A DNA stretch of 64,000 bases, taken from Thermus oshimai DSM 12092 (GTDB lineage Bacteria > Deinococcota > Deinococci > Deinococcales > Thermaceae). The stretch is taken from contig NZ_KB890602.1 in NCBI RefSeq assembly GCF_000373145.1, positions 82,854-146,853 on the forward strand, in the 5' to 3' direction. Below, one piece after another: positions 16,819-25,029 of this stretch (position 1 is its first letter; the number at the start of each line of letters is the position of its first letter). Position numbers and translations under genes: made by a program. The notes under the pieces are model-generated. The model had not been told where the DNA came from and searched no databases. It saw only the letters and a list, made by a program, of their open reading frames with translations.

Positions 16819-19046
16819 GCCTTCAGGACCACCACCGTGACCCCGTGCCCCCCTTCGTTAGGGGGGGCATCGGCGAAGCTCTCCACCCGCTTGTCCCGCC
16901 TTAGGGCCTCGCGGATGGCGTTCCTAAGGGCCCCCGTCCCCTTGCCGTGGAGGAGGCGGAGGGTGGAAAGGCCCAGGGCCCTGGCCTCCTCCAGGGCGTG
17001 GTCCACCTCCAAAAGGGCCTCCTCCACCGTGAGCCCCCTGAGGTCCACCTCCTTGACCTCCCGCTTGGGCCTAAGGGTGACGGCCTTGGGCGGGGCCTCC
17101 TCTTTGAGGGGTTTCAGCTCCGCTGTCTTGAGCCGGAGCTTGAGGGGGCCCACCTGCACCAGGGCCTCCTCCCCCAAAAGCTCCACCACCCGCCCCTTCT
17201 GCCCCAGGGAGGGGACCTCCACCGGGCTTCCCGGGGCCAGGCCGGGCGGGGGAGGGGGGGCTTCCCGCTTGGGGAGGTAGCGGGCCCTTAGGGCCATGAC
17301 CTCCTTCAGGGCGTCCCGTTTGCCTTCGGTGCGCGCCCGCTCCCGAAGGGCCTTGAGCTCGGCCTCGAGGCGCTTAAGCCGCTCGGAGGCCTCCCTTTCC
17401 AGGGCCTTTAGCCTCTCCGCCCGCTCCTCCTCCCAAAGGGCCTCCTTCCTGGCGAGCTCCGCCCTTAGGCGCTCCGCCTCGGCCTTTAGGGCCTCCAGGG
17501 CCTTCCGCTCCCCTTCCAGGGCAAGCCGTTCCCTCTCCAAGAGCTCCAGGAGGCCCTCCAGCCGCCCCGCCTCGGGGAGGAGGGCCTCGGCCCGGGCCAG
17601 GACCCCCTCGGGGAGGCCCAGCCTCCTTGCGATGGCGAAGGCGTAGCTCCGCCCCGGCACCCCCAGGAGCAGGCGGTAGGTGGGGCGGAGGGTCTTCAGG
17701 TCAAACTGCATGGAGGCGTTCAGGATCCCCTCCCGCCCTTGGGCGAAGGCCTTGAGGGGGGAGAGGTGGGTGGTGACGGCCCCCTTCACCCCAAGCTCCA
17801 GGAGGCGCTCCAGGATGGCCTGGGCGAGGGCGGCCCCCTCCTCGGGGTCGGTGCCGCTTCCGAGCTCGTCTATGAGGACGAGGCTTTTCTCCGTGGCCCC
17901 CTCCAGGGCCTCCTTGATGCGCACCAGGTGCCCCGCGAAGGTGGAGAGGCTTTCCTGCAGGGACTGCTCGTCCCCGATGTCGGCGAAGATGCGGTCCGGC
18001 CACTCCAGGGTGGCTTCCCGGGCGGCCACGAAGAGGCCGGCCTGGGCCATGAGCACCGCAAGGCCCAGGGTTTTGAGGAGGGCGGTCTTCCCCCCCATGT
18101 TGGGCCCGGAGATGAGGAGGAGGCGCCTGGCGCCATCCAGGCGGAGGTCGTTGGGGACGGGGTTTTGGATGAGGGGGTGGAAGGCCTCCTTGAGCGCGTA
18201 CCCCTCGCCGAAGCGGGGGGGCCTAAGCCCCAGGTCCCGGGCCAGGGCGGCCTGGGCCTGGAGGAGGTCCAAAAGGCCCAGGGCCTCGAGGGTTTCCGAA
18301 AGCCCCTCGTCCTCCGCCAGGAGGGCGGTGAGCTCGGAGAGGATGCGGGCCACCTCCTCTTCCTCCTGCAACCTTAGGCTTTGCAGGCGGTTGTTGAGCC
18401 GCACCACGGAGAAGGGCTCCACGAAGAGGGTGGCCCCGGACTCGGACTCGTCCAGGAGGATGCCGGGCACCTTGTGGGCCATTCCGGCCCGCACGGGGAT
18501 GCAGTAGCGCTCCCGCCTCAGGGTGATGAACCTTTCCCCGATGGCCTCCTTGTGGGCATCCATGAGGGCATAGAGCCGGTCCAGGATCTGCTGGCGAAGG
18601 GGCCCAAGCTCCCGGCGGATGGCCTTGAGGCGGGGGCTCGCCTCGTCCTTCACCCGGCCCTCCTCGTCGATGGCCCCCCGCACCCGCTTGGTGAAGCGGC
18701 CGTGGTCCCCGATGCCCTGGGCCACCGCCCCCAGGCCCTCCAGCCCCTTCAGCTCCTCCCTCAGGGCCTCGGCCTCCTCCAGGGCCTCGGCCGCCAGGAG
18801 GAGTTCTTGGCCGGAAAGCCTTCCCCCCCCGAGGGCCTTCTCGTAGGCCGCCCTCAGGCCCCCCGCGTCGGGGAGGCGGTAGGGGTAGGTCAGGGCCTCC
18901 TGCGTGAGGCGGTGGCGGCGCTCGGCCTCCTCCCGGGAAAGGGGGAGGAGGGCCAAGGCCCTTTCTTGGCCCAAAGGGGTCTGGGCCCTTTCCGCCAGGA
19001 GGGCTAGGACCTTGGGGAACTCCAGGACCTCGAGGACGTCCCGCAC
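16815..19046 (-). CDS. mutS2: MutS2 recombination/collision-rescue ATPase
   Basis: A protein of about 743 residues. Order: core and clamp helices (about 1-300), the MutS ATPase with GPNMGGKTALLKT (about 314-326), Walker B LVLIDELGSGTDPEEG and THLSPLKAFA, a long coiled coil (about 500-620), a KOW-like segment and the C-terminal Smr nuclease domain (VDLRGLTVEEA, LLHGKGTGALR). It lacks the mismatch-recognition domain of MutS. The family suppresses homologous recombination and splits collided ribosomes. GTG at 19046 is preferred to TTG at 19055 because a TATACT box (19055-19060) covers the TTG. Confidence 0.93.
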   Translation of the reverse strand: MRDVLEVLEFPKVLALLAERAQTPLGQERALALLPLSREEAERRHRLTQEALTYPYRLPDAGGLRAAYEKALGGGRLSGQELLLAAEALEEAEALREELKGLEGLGAVAQGIGDHGRFTKRVRGAIDEEGRVKDEASPRLKAIRRELGPLRQQILDRLYALMDAHKEAIGERFITLRRERYCIPVRAGMAHKVPGILLDESESGATLFVEPFSVVRLNNRLQSLRLQEEEEVARILSELTALLAEDEGLSETLEALGLLDLLQAQAALARDLGLRPPRFGEGYALKEAFHPLIQNPVPNDLRLDGARRLLLISGPNMGGKTALLKTLGLAVLMAQAGLFVAAREATLEWPDRIFADIGDEQSLQESLSTFAGHLVRIKEALEGATEKSLVLIDELGSGTDPEEGAALAQAILERLLELGVKGAVTTHLSPLKAFAQGREGILNASMQFDLKTLRPTYRLLLGVPGRSYAFAIARRLGLPEGVLARAEALLPEAGRLEGLLELLERERLALEGERKALEALKAEAERLRAELARKEALWEEERAERLKALEREASERLKRLEAELKALRERARTEGKRDALKEVMALRARYLPKREAPPPPPGLAPGSPVEVPSLGQKGRVVELLGEEALVQVGPLKLRLKTAELKPLKEEAPPKAVTLRPKREVKEVDLRGLTVEEALLEVDHALEEARALGLSTLRLLHGKGTGALRNAIREALRRDKRVESFADAPPNEGGHGVTVVVLKA

Positions 19047-19054
19047 AAAGGGCA

Positions 19055-19060
19055 AGTATA
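19055..19060 (-). promoter_or_regulatory. -10 box for leaderless mutS2
   Basis: TATACT on the minus strand, 9 bases before GTG 19046. It overlaps the alternative TTG start, so it decides the start if it is active. Confidence 0.5.
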
Positions 19061-19071
19061 GCTCAAGGCCA

Positions 19072-19099
19072 CCCCGCCCAAGCGAAGGCTTCGGCGGGG
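19072..19099 (-). terminator. Hairpin between speA and mutS2
   Basis: Stem CCCCGCC with GGCGGGG, one C-C mismatch, then AAGC with GCTT around a GAAG loop. It lies after the speA stop and before mutS2 and belongs to the family of related intergenic hairpins seen elsewhere in the window. Confidence 0.55.
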
Positions 19100-19129
19100 G
19101 CTTAGGGATTCTGGGAAAGGGCGGGCGCC

Positions 19130-21022
19130 TTAGTCTTCAAGGTAGGTGTAGCCCTGAAGCTCCCGGGCGTACCGCTCCAGGAAGGCCCCCTTGGCCGCGG
19201 GGGAAAGCCGGCTTTGCCGCACCAGCTTCTCCACCCCTAGGGCGAGCTCCCTTGCGGTGAAGCCCATCTTCTCAATGACCTTCTCCGCCGTTTCCCCGGG
19301 GACGAAGCGCTCAATGGCGAAGCCCTCCTCCCCCACGGTCACGTGGGCCTCCCCCACCTGGCCGAAGAGGTTGTGGTTGGAGCCCAGCACGTCCTGGTAG
19401 GCCCCCACCAGGAAGACCCCCAGGTAGTAGGGCTCCCCCGGGCGCACGGGGTGCACGGGGAGGGTGTGGCGCACGTCGTGCAGGTCAATGAAGCGGTCGA
19501 TTTTCCCGTCGGAGTCGCAGGAGATGTCCACCAGGGTGGCCCTCCGGGTGGGGCGCTCGTCCAGGCGGGAGAGGGGCACGATGGGGAAGAGCTGGTGGAT
19601 GGCCCAGGCGTCGGGGAGGCTTTGGAAAATGGAGAAGTTGCAGACCAGCTTGTCGGCCAGGAGCTTTTCCAGATCCTCCAGCTCGTCCGGGGTGTAGGGG
19701 AGCTCCTGGGCCAGGGCGTAGACCCGGCGGGCGATGTGGTAGAAGATCTCCTCCGCCAGCGCCCGGTCCCTCAAGGACACCAGGCCCAGGTCGTAGAGGG
19801 TCTGGAGGGTTTCCTTGTCGGAGAAGGCGTCGTGGTAGACCTCGCGGAAGTTCTTGGCGGAAAGGCCCTGAAGCCCCTCCCAAAGCTCCTGGACCAGGGG
19901 GTGGGCGTCCTCCGGGGGCGGGCTTGGGCGCGCCTCCCCCGGCGGGGTGATGACGTCCGTGACCTCCAGGACCAAGACGCTGTGGTAGGCGGTGAGGGCC
20001 CGGCCGGACTCCGTGACCAGGGTGGGGTGGGGCTCCCCCGCGGCCTCCACCACCTCCTTGGTCACGTACACCAGGTCCTCCGCGTACTCGGGCAGGGTGT
20101 AGTTGGCCGAGGCGTAGAAGTTGGTCTTGGAGCCGTCGTAGTCCACCGCCAGCCCCCCGCCCAGGTTCAGGTAGCGCACGGGGGCCCCGAGCTTCCGCAG
20201 TTGGACGTAGGTCTGGGCCGCCTCCCGCACCGCGGCCTTGATCTTGCGGATGTCCGTCACCTGGCTGCCGATGTGGGCGTGGACCATGACCAGGCTCTGG
20301 AGGAGGCCCTCCGCCTTCAGGATCTCCACCGCCTTCAGGATCTCCGGGGTGGTGAGGCCGAACTTGGCGTGCTCCCCGCCGCTGTTCTCCCACTGCCCGG
20401 CCCCCTTGGCCTTGAGCTTGTAGCGGATCCCGATCTGGGGCTCCACCCCAAGCTCCCGGGAAAGCCGCACCACCCGGGAAAGCTCCGCAAACTTTTCCAG
20501 GGTGACCACCACGTTCCGGCCCAGCTTCCTGCCCATGAGGGCCAGGCGGATGAAGTCGTCGTCCTTGAAGCCGTTGGTGGTGATGAGGGCCTCTTCGGAA
20601 AGGTCCTGGGCCAGGATGAGGGCCAGCTCGGCCTTGCTCCCCGCCTCGAGGCCGTGGTGGTAGGGCCTCCCCGCGCGGGCCACGGTTTCTAGGACCAGCC
20701 GGCGCTGGTTCACCTTCACCGGGTAGACCCCCCGGTAGCCCCCCCCGTAGCCGTACTTCTCCATGGCGCTCCGGAAGGCCTCGTTCAGTTCCCGCACCCG
20801 GGCCTCCAGGATCTGGGGGAAGCGGAGGAGCATGGGGAGGGGCCGCCCCTCGTCCCTAAGGGCCTCCACGATCTCCAGCATGCTCGCCGCGGGGCCCTTG
20901 GGGCCTAGGGGGGTCACCTCCAGCTCCCCCTCCTCGCCCACCCGGAAAAACCCCGCCCCCCAGTGGGGGACCAGGTAGATCTCCTCAGCCTCTTTGGGGG
21001 AAAAGCGCTTGGCCGCCTTCAA
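19130..21022 (-). CDS. speA: Biosynthetic arginine decarboxylase
   Basis: A 630-residue PLP enzyme of the SpeA group: arginine to agmatine plus CO2. The PLP lysine is in GVYPVKVNQRRLVLE (about residues 100-114); also GLEAGSKAELAL, ITTNGFKDDDFI, HAHIGSQVTDIRKIK, LNLGGGLAVDYDGS and the C-terminal HNLFGQVGEAHV. In Thermus the agmatine is aminopropylated directly and then hydrolysed to spermidine, the base for long and branched polyamines needed at high temperature. The start overlaps the DUF72 stop by ATGA. Last gene of the minus-strand operon beginning with prs. Confidence 0.95.
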   Translation of the reverse strand: MKAAKRFSPKEAEEIYLVPHWGAGFFRVGEEGELEVTPLGPKGPAASMLEIVEALRDEGRPLPMLLRFPQILEARVRELNEAFRSAMEKYGYGGGYRGVYPVKVNQRRLVLETVARAGRPYHHGLEAGSKAELALILAQDLSEEALITTNGFKDDDFIRLALMGRKLGRNVVVTLEKFAELSRVVRLSRELGVEPQIGIRYKLKAKGAGQWENSGGEHAKFGLTTPEILKAVEILKAEGLLQSLVMVHAHIGSQVTDIRKIKAAVREAAQTYVQLRKLGAPVRYLNLGGGLAVDYDGSKTNFYASANYTLPEYAEDLVYVTKEVVEAAGEPHPTLVTESGRALTAYHSVLVLEVTDVITPPGEARPSPPPEDAHPLVQELWEGLQGLSAKNFREVYHDAFSDKETLQTLYDLGLVSLRDRALAEEIFYHIARRVYALAQELPYTPDELEDLEKLLADKLVCNFSIFQSLPDAWAIHQLFPIVPLSRLDERPTRRATLVDISCDSDGKIDRFIDLHDVRHTLPVHPVRPGEPYYLGVFLVGAYQDVLGSNHNLFGQVGEAHVTVGEEGFAIERFVPGETAEKVIEKMGFTARELALGVEKLVRQSRLSPAAKGAFLERYARELQGYTYLED

Positions 21023-21570
21023 TCCGGGTCAACCTCCGCTATGAGTGTAGGTCCAGGGGGCGGGTTTGTGAAGTAGGCGAACCCCTCCCCCTCCTCCGGC
21101 ACCCGTTCGGGGTCCAGGAGGTAGAGGAAAGGTCCCCCTTCCTCGTTCACCAGGGCGTACCCCCGCTTTCGGATGGGCCCCCGGAGGGCTTCCGGGGCCT
21201 GGAAGGCGATGGGAGCGCGTCCGAGCTCCCCCTCCACCTCCTCCAAGAGGTCCAGCCAGGCCCCGAAGGCCTCGGGCTCTACCTCGGGCACCAAAAGGCG
21301 CACCGCCCCCCTCTTCTCCCCGAAAGCCCGAAAGCGGCGGAGGAAGCGCCTTAAGACCCGCCTTTCCTCCCCCGAGGGGCGGAAGGTGAGGTGCTTGTGG
21401 CCAAAGACGCTGAAGCGGAAGCCGGGGGGGGCCAGGGCCCTAAGCCGGGCGATGGTCTTGGGGTCCCCCGCCCGGTGCCACCAGGAGAGCTCCACCGTGG
21501 GGAAGGCCTTCCGGTAGGCCCTGAACCCCCCGGGGTAGCCCCGGTAGCCCTTCAGGCCCACCAGGACCAT
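21019..21570 (-). CDS. DUF72 (YecE-like) protein, short form
   Basis: A 183-residue protein with the DUF72 pattern: VELSWWHRAGDPKTIARLRALAPPGFRFSVFGHKHLTF corresponds to the conserved TVExNxTFY...W..TPxxFxFxxKxxxxxTH block. Family members are about 230-280 residues, so this is a shortened version and its TIM-like barrel may be incomplete at the N-terminus. The function of DUF72 is not established. One-base overlap (TGATG) with the hydrolase upstream and 4-base overlap with speA downstream indicate tight translational coupling. Confidence 0.7.
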   Translation of the reverse strand: MVLVGLKGYRGYPGGFRAYRKAFPTVELSWWHRAGDPKTIARLRALAPPGFRFSVFGHKHLTFRPSGEERRVLRRFLRRFRAFGEKRGAVRLLVPEVEPEAFGAWLDLLEEVEGELGRAPIAFQAPEALRGPIRKRGYALVNEEGGPFLYLLDPERVPEEGEGFAYFTNPPPGPTLIAEVDPD

Positions 21571-22280
21571 CAGGCCCCTTCCCCCCAGGCCTCGAGGAAG
21601 GCCAGGCCCACCCGGGCCATGAGGGGGGTGATGGTGTGCCCCGCCCCCTCCTCCACGAAGCGGGCCAGGCGGCCTTCGGGGTAGTGGGGCCTTAGGGCCT
21701 CCACCGTCTTCTCCATGCGCTCCAGGGGGACGATGAGGTCTTTGGTGCCGTGGAGGTGGAGAAGGGGCACCCCCCCGTAGCCCGCGCCCCTTAGGGCCGG
21801 GGGGGCTTCGTAGAGGGCCTGCACCCTGGGGTCTTCCAGGACCTGCCCCTTTGGGAGCTTCATGGGGAAGCCGCTTCCGATAAAGGCCAAAGCCGCCCTG
21901 GGCCGGAAGCCCTGGGAAAGGAGGAGGTGGGCCACGAAGGCCCCTAAGCTTCCCCCCGCCAGGTACAGGGGGAGGCCGAAACGCCTTTCCGCCTCCTCCG
22001 CCACCCTTAGGGCCTCTTCCTTGAACCCCAGGGCCGCCTGGTACACCTCCTCCACGTAGCGGGGGCTTTTGGCGGAAGGGGGCGGCCCCTCCCGTTCCCC
22101 GTGCCTGGGGGCGTCAAAGGCGAGAAGGGCGAAGCCCCTTTCCGCGTAGCCCGGAAGGAGACCCAGGATATGCTCCTTAGACCCCTGGAGGCCGTGGAGG
22201 ACGAGGAGGAGGCCCTTGGGGTTTTCCGGCCGCTTGAGGAGGGCGGGAAGCCCTGCGAGGCGGAGGCGTTCTTCCCTCAT
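21570..22280 (-). CDS. Alpha/beta hydrolase (esterase-like)
   Basis: A 236-residue cytoplasmic alpha/beta hydrolase. The catalytic set is visible: nucleophile Ser in [13 protein letters not shown] (about residue 113), acid in [12 protein letters not shown] and His in [10 protein letters not shown]. The oxyanion segment is [11 protein letters not shown]. The GGSLGA elbow departs from the usual GxSxG by having Gly-Gly before Ser. Carboxylesterase or acyl hydrolase activity is likely; the substrate is unknown. ATGA overlap with prs. Confidence 0.85.
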   Translation of the reverse strand: MREERLRLAGLPALLKRPENPKGLLLVLHGLQGSKEHILGLLPGYAERGFALLAFDAPRHGEREGPPPSAKSPRYVEEVYQAALGFKEEALRVAEEAERRFGLPLYLAGGSLGAFVAHLLLSQGFRPRAALAFIGSGFPMKLPKGQVLEDPRVQALYEAPPALRGAGYGGVPLLHLHGTKDLIVPLERMEKTVEALRPHYPEGRLARFVEEGAGHTITPLMARVGLAFLEAWGEGA

Positions 22281-23209
22281 GTGAAGAGGCTGGAGACCGA
22301 CTCTCCCCGGTGGATGCGCCAGATGGCCTCGGCGAAGAGGGGGGCCACGGTGAGGGTCTTGAGCTTGGGGCCCTCCTTGGGGAGGCAGGTGTCGGTGGCC
22401 GCCACCTCCTTCACGGGGCTCTTGGCGATGCGCTCCAGGGCCGGACCCACGTAGACCCCGTGGGTGGCGGCGGCGTAGACCTCCTTGGCCCCCGCCTGGA
22501 GGAGGGCCTCCACCGCCTCCACCAGGCTGCCTGCGGTGGAGATCTCGTCGTCCACGATCAAGGCGGTTTTCCCCCTCACCTCCCCCACCAGCATCCGCAC
22601 CCGCACCTCGGTGTCGGATACCCGCTCCTTGTCGATGAAGGCCAGGGGAAGGCGGAGGCGCCGGGCCAGGGAGCTGGCCCTTTTCAGGTCGCCGGCATCC
22701 GGAGCCACCACCACGGCATTTTCCAGGTCCACCCGGGTGGCGAAGTGGTTGGCGATGACGGGCTCGGCGGAGAGGTGGTCCACGGGCACCTTGAAGAAGC
22801 CGTGGACCTGGGGGGAGTGTAGGGTCATGGTGAGGACCCGGTCGGCCCCGGCGGTCTGGAGGAGGTCGGCGATGAGCCGGGCGGCGATGGAGATGCGGGG
22901 GGCGTCCTTCTTGTCGCTACGGGCGTAGGAGAAGTAGGGGATGACCGCCGTGACCCTGGCGGCGCTGGCCCCCTTGGCCGCGTCCACCATCATGAGGAGC
23001 TCCATGAGGTGGTCCTGCACCGGGGGGGTGAGGGACTGGACGATGAAGACGTCGCCTTCCCTCAGGCTTTCCTCAAAGCGCACGAAGAGGTTGTCGTTGG
23101 CGAAACGCTGGGTGGTGCTTTTGCCCAAGGGCAGGCCTAGGGCCTCGGCGATGGCTTGGGCCAGGGGTTTGTTGGACTGGCCGGAGAAGATCAGGAGGGG
23201 GCGGTCCAT
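22277..23209 (-). CDS. prs: Ribose-phosphate pyrophosphokinase
   Basis: Makes PRPP from ribose 5-phosphate and ATP. The 310-residue protein has [37 protein letters not shown] (ATP and metal), [12 protein letters not shown] and the PRPP loop [13 protein letters not shown]. The start at 23209 ([11 protein letters not shown]) follows GGGGAACGGC; the open frame runs 13 codons further up but these have no support. Two UUCG-loop hairpins stand between the M24 peptidase gene and prs. Head of the prs-hydrolase-DUF72-speA chain, whose members all overlap. Confidence 0.94.
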   Translation of the reverse strand: MDRPLLIFSGQSNKPLAQAIAEALGLPLGKSTTQRFANDNLFVRFEESLREGDVFIVQSLTPPVQDHLMELLMMVDAAKGASAARVTAVIPYFSYARSDKKDAPRISIAARLIADLLQTAGADRVLTMTLHSPQVHGFFKVPVDHLSAEPVIANHFATRVDLENAVVVAPDAGDLKRASSLARRLRLPLAFIDKERVSDTEVRVRMLVGEVRGKTALIVDDEISTAGSLVEAVEALLQAGAKEVYAAATHGVYVGPALERIAKSPVKEVAATDTCLPKEGPKLKTLTVAPLFAEAIWRIHRGESVSSLFT

Positions 23210-23255
23210 GCCGTTCCCCAAGATACCACGGGAGAGGGGTATGCCCAAGTTGGCC

Positions 23256-23292
23256 CCGAAGGGGGCTACCTAGGTCAGCCCCGAAGGGGCTA
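23256..23292 (-). terminator. Tandem UUCG-tetraloop hairpins
   Basis: Read on the minus strand, two copies of GCCCC-UUCG-GGGGC type stems (23278-23292 and 23256-23269) follow the M24 peptidase stop directly, in near-identical 24-base units each ending in a TAG/TAC-like tail. C(UUCG)G loops are extra-stable. They may end the peptidase transcript or shield the prs leader. Confidence 0.6.
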
Positions 23293-23293
23293 C

Positions 23294-24424
23294 TTAAAGG
23301 AGGGTAAGGGCTTCCTGCAAGGGAGTGGTGACCTCCGGACCCGTGGGGTGCAGGTAGACGTTCACCTCGGTGCGCACCCCGAAGCCAGGCAGGTAAAGCC
23401 CGGGCTCCACGGTGAAGGCGAGCCCCGGCACCAAGGGGCGGAAGTCGTGGGTTTCCAGGTCATCCAGGTGAGGACCTGAGCCGTGGACCTCCTCCCCCAG
23501 GTTGTGCCCCGTGCGGTGGCGGAGGTAGGCCCCATACCCCGCCTCCTCCAGGACCTTGCGGCTCACCCGGTCCACCTCAAACCCCCTGGGGTACCGGCCC
23601 TCCCTATAGGCCTCCGCCACGAAGCGGATGGCCTCATCCCGGGCCCGCGCCACCGCGGCGAAGGCCTGGTGGGCGGCCTCGCCCACCCTAAGCCCCGCCA
23701 TCCAGGTGAGGTCCGCGTAGACCCCCCCGGGCTCCTTGGCCCAAAGGTCCAGAAGGACCACCTCGCCCTCTTCTAGCCGCGCCTCCCCCGGCTCGTGGTG
23801 GGGGTTGGCGGCGTTCTTCCCGAAGGCCACCATGGGGGGGTGGTCAAAGACGAGCCCCAGGGCGAGGAGGGTTTCGGCCATGGCCCCCTGGACCTCCTTT
23901 TCCGTGGCCTTGGGGTTCTCCTTGAGGAGGCCTAGGGCCCGGTCCCGCGCCCTTAGGAGCCCTTCCACCGCCCGGCGGTGGCTCTTTAGGGCCTCCTCCC
24001 CCCAGGTCTGGAAGAGGAGGAGGAGGGGCCAGGAGGAGACCGCCTCCACCCCAAGGGCCCGCAGGAGGTCCAGGGTGCCCCCGTCCACCCGGGAGAGGTA
24101 GGGGATGGCCCCCCCGGGCACGTACTCCAGGGCCACCCGCCTTTTCCCCTCCAAAAGCCGGGAGAGCTCTTCCCATAAGCCCCTCCAGGTGTGGTAGGTC
24201 CTCCGCGCTCCGGGAAGGGGGGGGAAGAGGCTTTCCTCTATGGCGTGGCAGAGAAGGGTGGGCGCCCCTTCCCGGGGGATGAGGTAGGCGAAGCGGCGGG
24301 TGAGGTGGAGGTGGGCTAGACCCAGGGCCTCGAGGGCCAAGGGGTTCCCCCGGCCGAAGCTATAGAGGAGCCACCCGTCCAGGCGCTCTTCCTTCAAGAC
24401 CTCCTGCACCTTGGCGATGTCCAC
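23294..24424 (-). CDS. M24-family (Xaa-Pro) peptidase
   Basis: A 376-residue aminopeptidase P/prolidase-type metalloenzyme. N-terminal creatinase-like domain (about 1-140), C-terminal pita-bread domain with five metal ligands: Asp in VVLLDLWAKE and YADLTWM, His in RTGHNLGEEVHG, Glu in FTVEPGLYLP and VRTEVNVYL. It should cleave N-terminal Xaa-Pro bonds in peptides with Mn or Co. GTG start exactly 7 bases after a TAGGAT box. Divergent from the Fe-S carrier gene. Confidence 0.9.
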   Translation of the reverse strand: MDIAKVQEVLKEERLDGWLLYSFGRGNPLALEALGLAHLHLTRRFAYLIPREGAPTLLCHAIEESLFPPLPGARRTYHTWRGLWEELSRLLEGKRRVALEYVPGGAIPYLSRVDGGTLDLLRALGVEAVSSWPLLLLFQTWGEEALKSHRRAVEGLLRARDRALGLLKENPKATEKEVQGAMAETLLALGLVFDHPPMVAFGKNAANPHHEPGEARLEEGEVVLLDLWAKEPGGVYADLTWMAGLRVGEAAHQAFAAVARARDEAIRFVAEAYREGRYPRGFEVDRVSRKVLEEAGYGAYLRHRTGHNLGEEVHGSGPHLDDLETHDFRPLVPGLAFTVEPGLYLPGFGVRTEVNVYLHPTGPEVTTPLQEALTLL

Positions 24425-24430
24425 GCCCCC

Positions 24431-24436
24431 ATCCTA
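24431..24436 (-). promoter_or_regulatory. -10 box for the leaderless M24 peptidase gene
   Basis: TAGGAT on the minus strand, ending 7 bases before the GTG at 24424. Confidence 0.5.
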
Positions 24437-24479
24437 ATCCCTTTCCGTGAGCCACTTCACCCTTGCTTACCCTTCCCCT

Positions 24480-24485
24480 GATAAT
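24480..24485 (+). promoter_or_regulatory. -10 box for the A-type Fe-S carrier gene
   Basis: GATAAT with TTCACC 18 bases upstream (24456-24461). Predicted start about 24492, leaving a 15-base leader with GGGAGG. Confidence 0.5.
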
Positions 24486-24506
24486 GTGGGGGGTAGGGAG
24501 GCGGGT

Positions 24507-24881
24507 ATGGTCCAAGAGACGGTGCTGAGCATCACCCCCCAGGCGGCACAAAAGGCCAAGGAGATCCTGGCCCGCTACGGCAAGGAGCACGCGGCCATCC
24601 GCGTCTACATCAAGTCCGGGGGGTGCTCGGGCTTCCAGTACGGCATGGCGGTGGACGAAAGGGAACTGGAGGGGGACACCTTCGTGGAGATGCACGGGGT
24701 GCGCCTGGTGGTGGACCCCATGTCCTTGCCCTACCTGGTGGGCTCAGAGATTGACTGGGTGGAGAGCCTCATGGGGGGCGGCTTCACCGTGCACAACCCC
24801 AACGCCGCCAGCACCTGCGGGTGCGGCCACTCCTTCCGCACCAAGGACCAGGAGGGGGAGGCCCGCACCTGCGGCCACTGA
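24507..24881 (+). CDS. A-type iron-sulfur carrier (IscA/SufA/ErpA)
   Basis: A 124-residue Fe-S cluster carrier that passes [2Fe-2S] or [4Fe-4S] clusters to apoproteins. The three conserved cysteines are in [12 protein letters not shown] (Cys40) and STCGCGHSF (Cys104, Cys106). After the last pair there is a short tail with an extra Cys-Gly-His end (TCGH), not usual for the family. Start at 24507 follows GGGAGG; an upstream in-frame ATG at 24447 lies before the predicted promoter. A single-gene transcript; the next gene has its own strong promoter. Confidence 0.92.
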   Translation: MVQETVLSITPQAAQKAKEILARYGKEHAAIRVYIKSGGCSGFQYGMAVDERELEGDTFVEMHGVRLVVDPMSLPYLVGSEIDWVESLMGGGFTVHNPNAASTCGCGHSFRTKDQEGEARTCGH

Positions 24882-24956
24882 AGATTTTTTGGGTGCCTGG
24901 GGGGCCTGGGTCAAGGCCCCCTTAACCTTCTTCCCATCCCCCTTAGCGTTTTCCCA

Positions 24957-24984
24957 TTGACCTATCGGGAAGGGGCCTTATAAT
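24957..24984 (+). promoter_or_regulatory. Strong promoter of the peptide ABC operon
   Basis: TTGACC (24957-24962), 16-base spacer, TATAAT (24979-24984): the closest match to the sigma-A consensus in the window. Transcription start about 24991, giving a leader of about 39 bases ending in GAAAGGAGG four bases before the ATG. Confidence 0.85.
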
Positions 24985-25029
24985 ACCCTTGGCCACTAAG
25001 GTAGTGCCGCAACCACGAAAGGAGGCCGT

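Noticed and set aside
17680..18507. A 275-codon plus-strand frame across mutS2, Arg/Ser-rich
   Set aside because: Composition typical of GC-rich shadow frames; mutS2 is complete.
19343..20692. A 449-codon plus-strand frame across speA
   Set aside because: Shadow of speA caused by high GC; the translation is Gly/Val/His-rich with no family motif, while speA has a full set of catalytic motifs.
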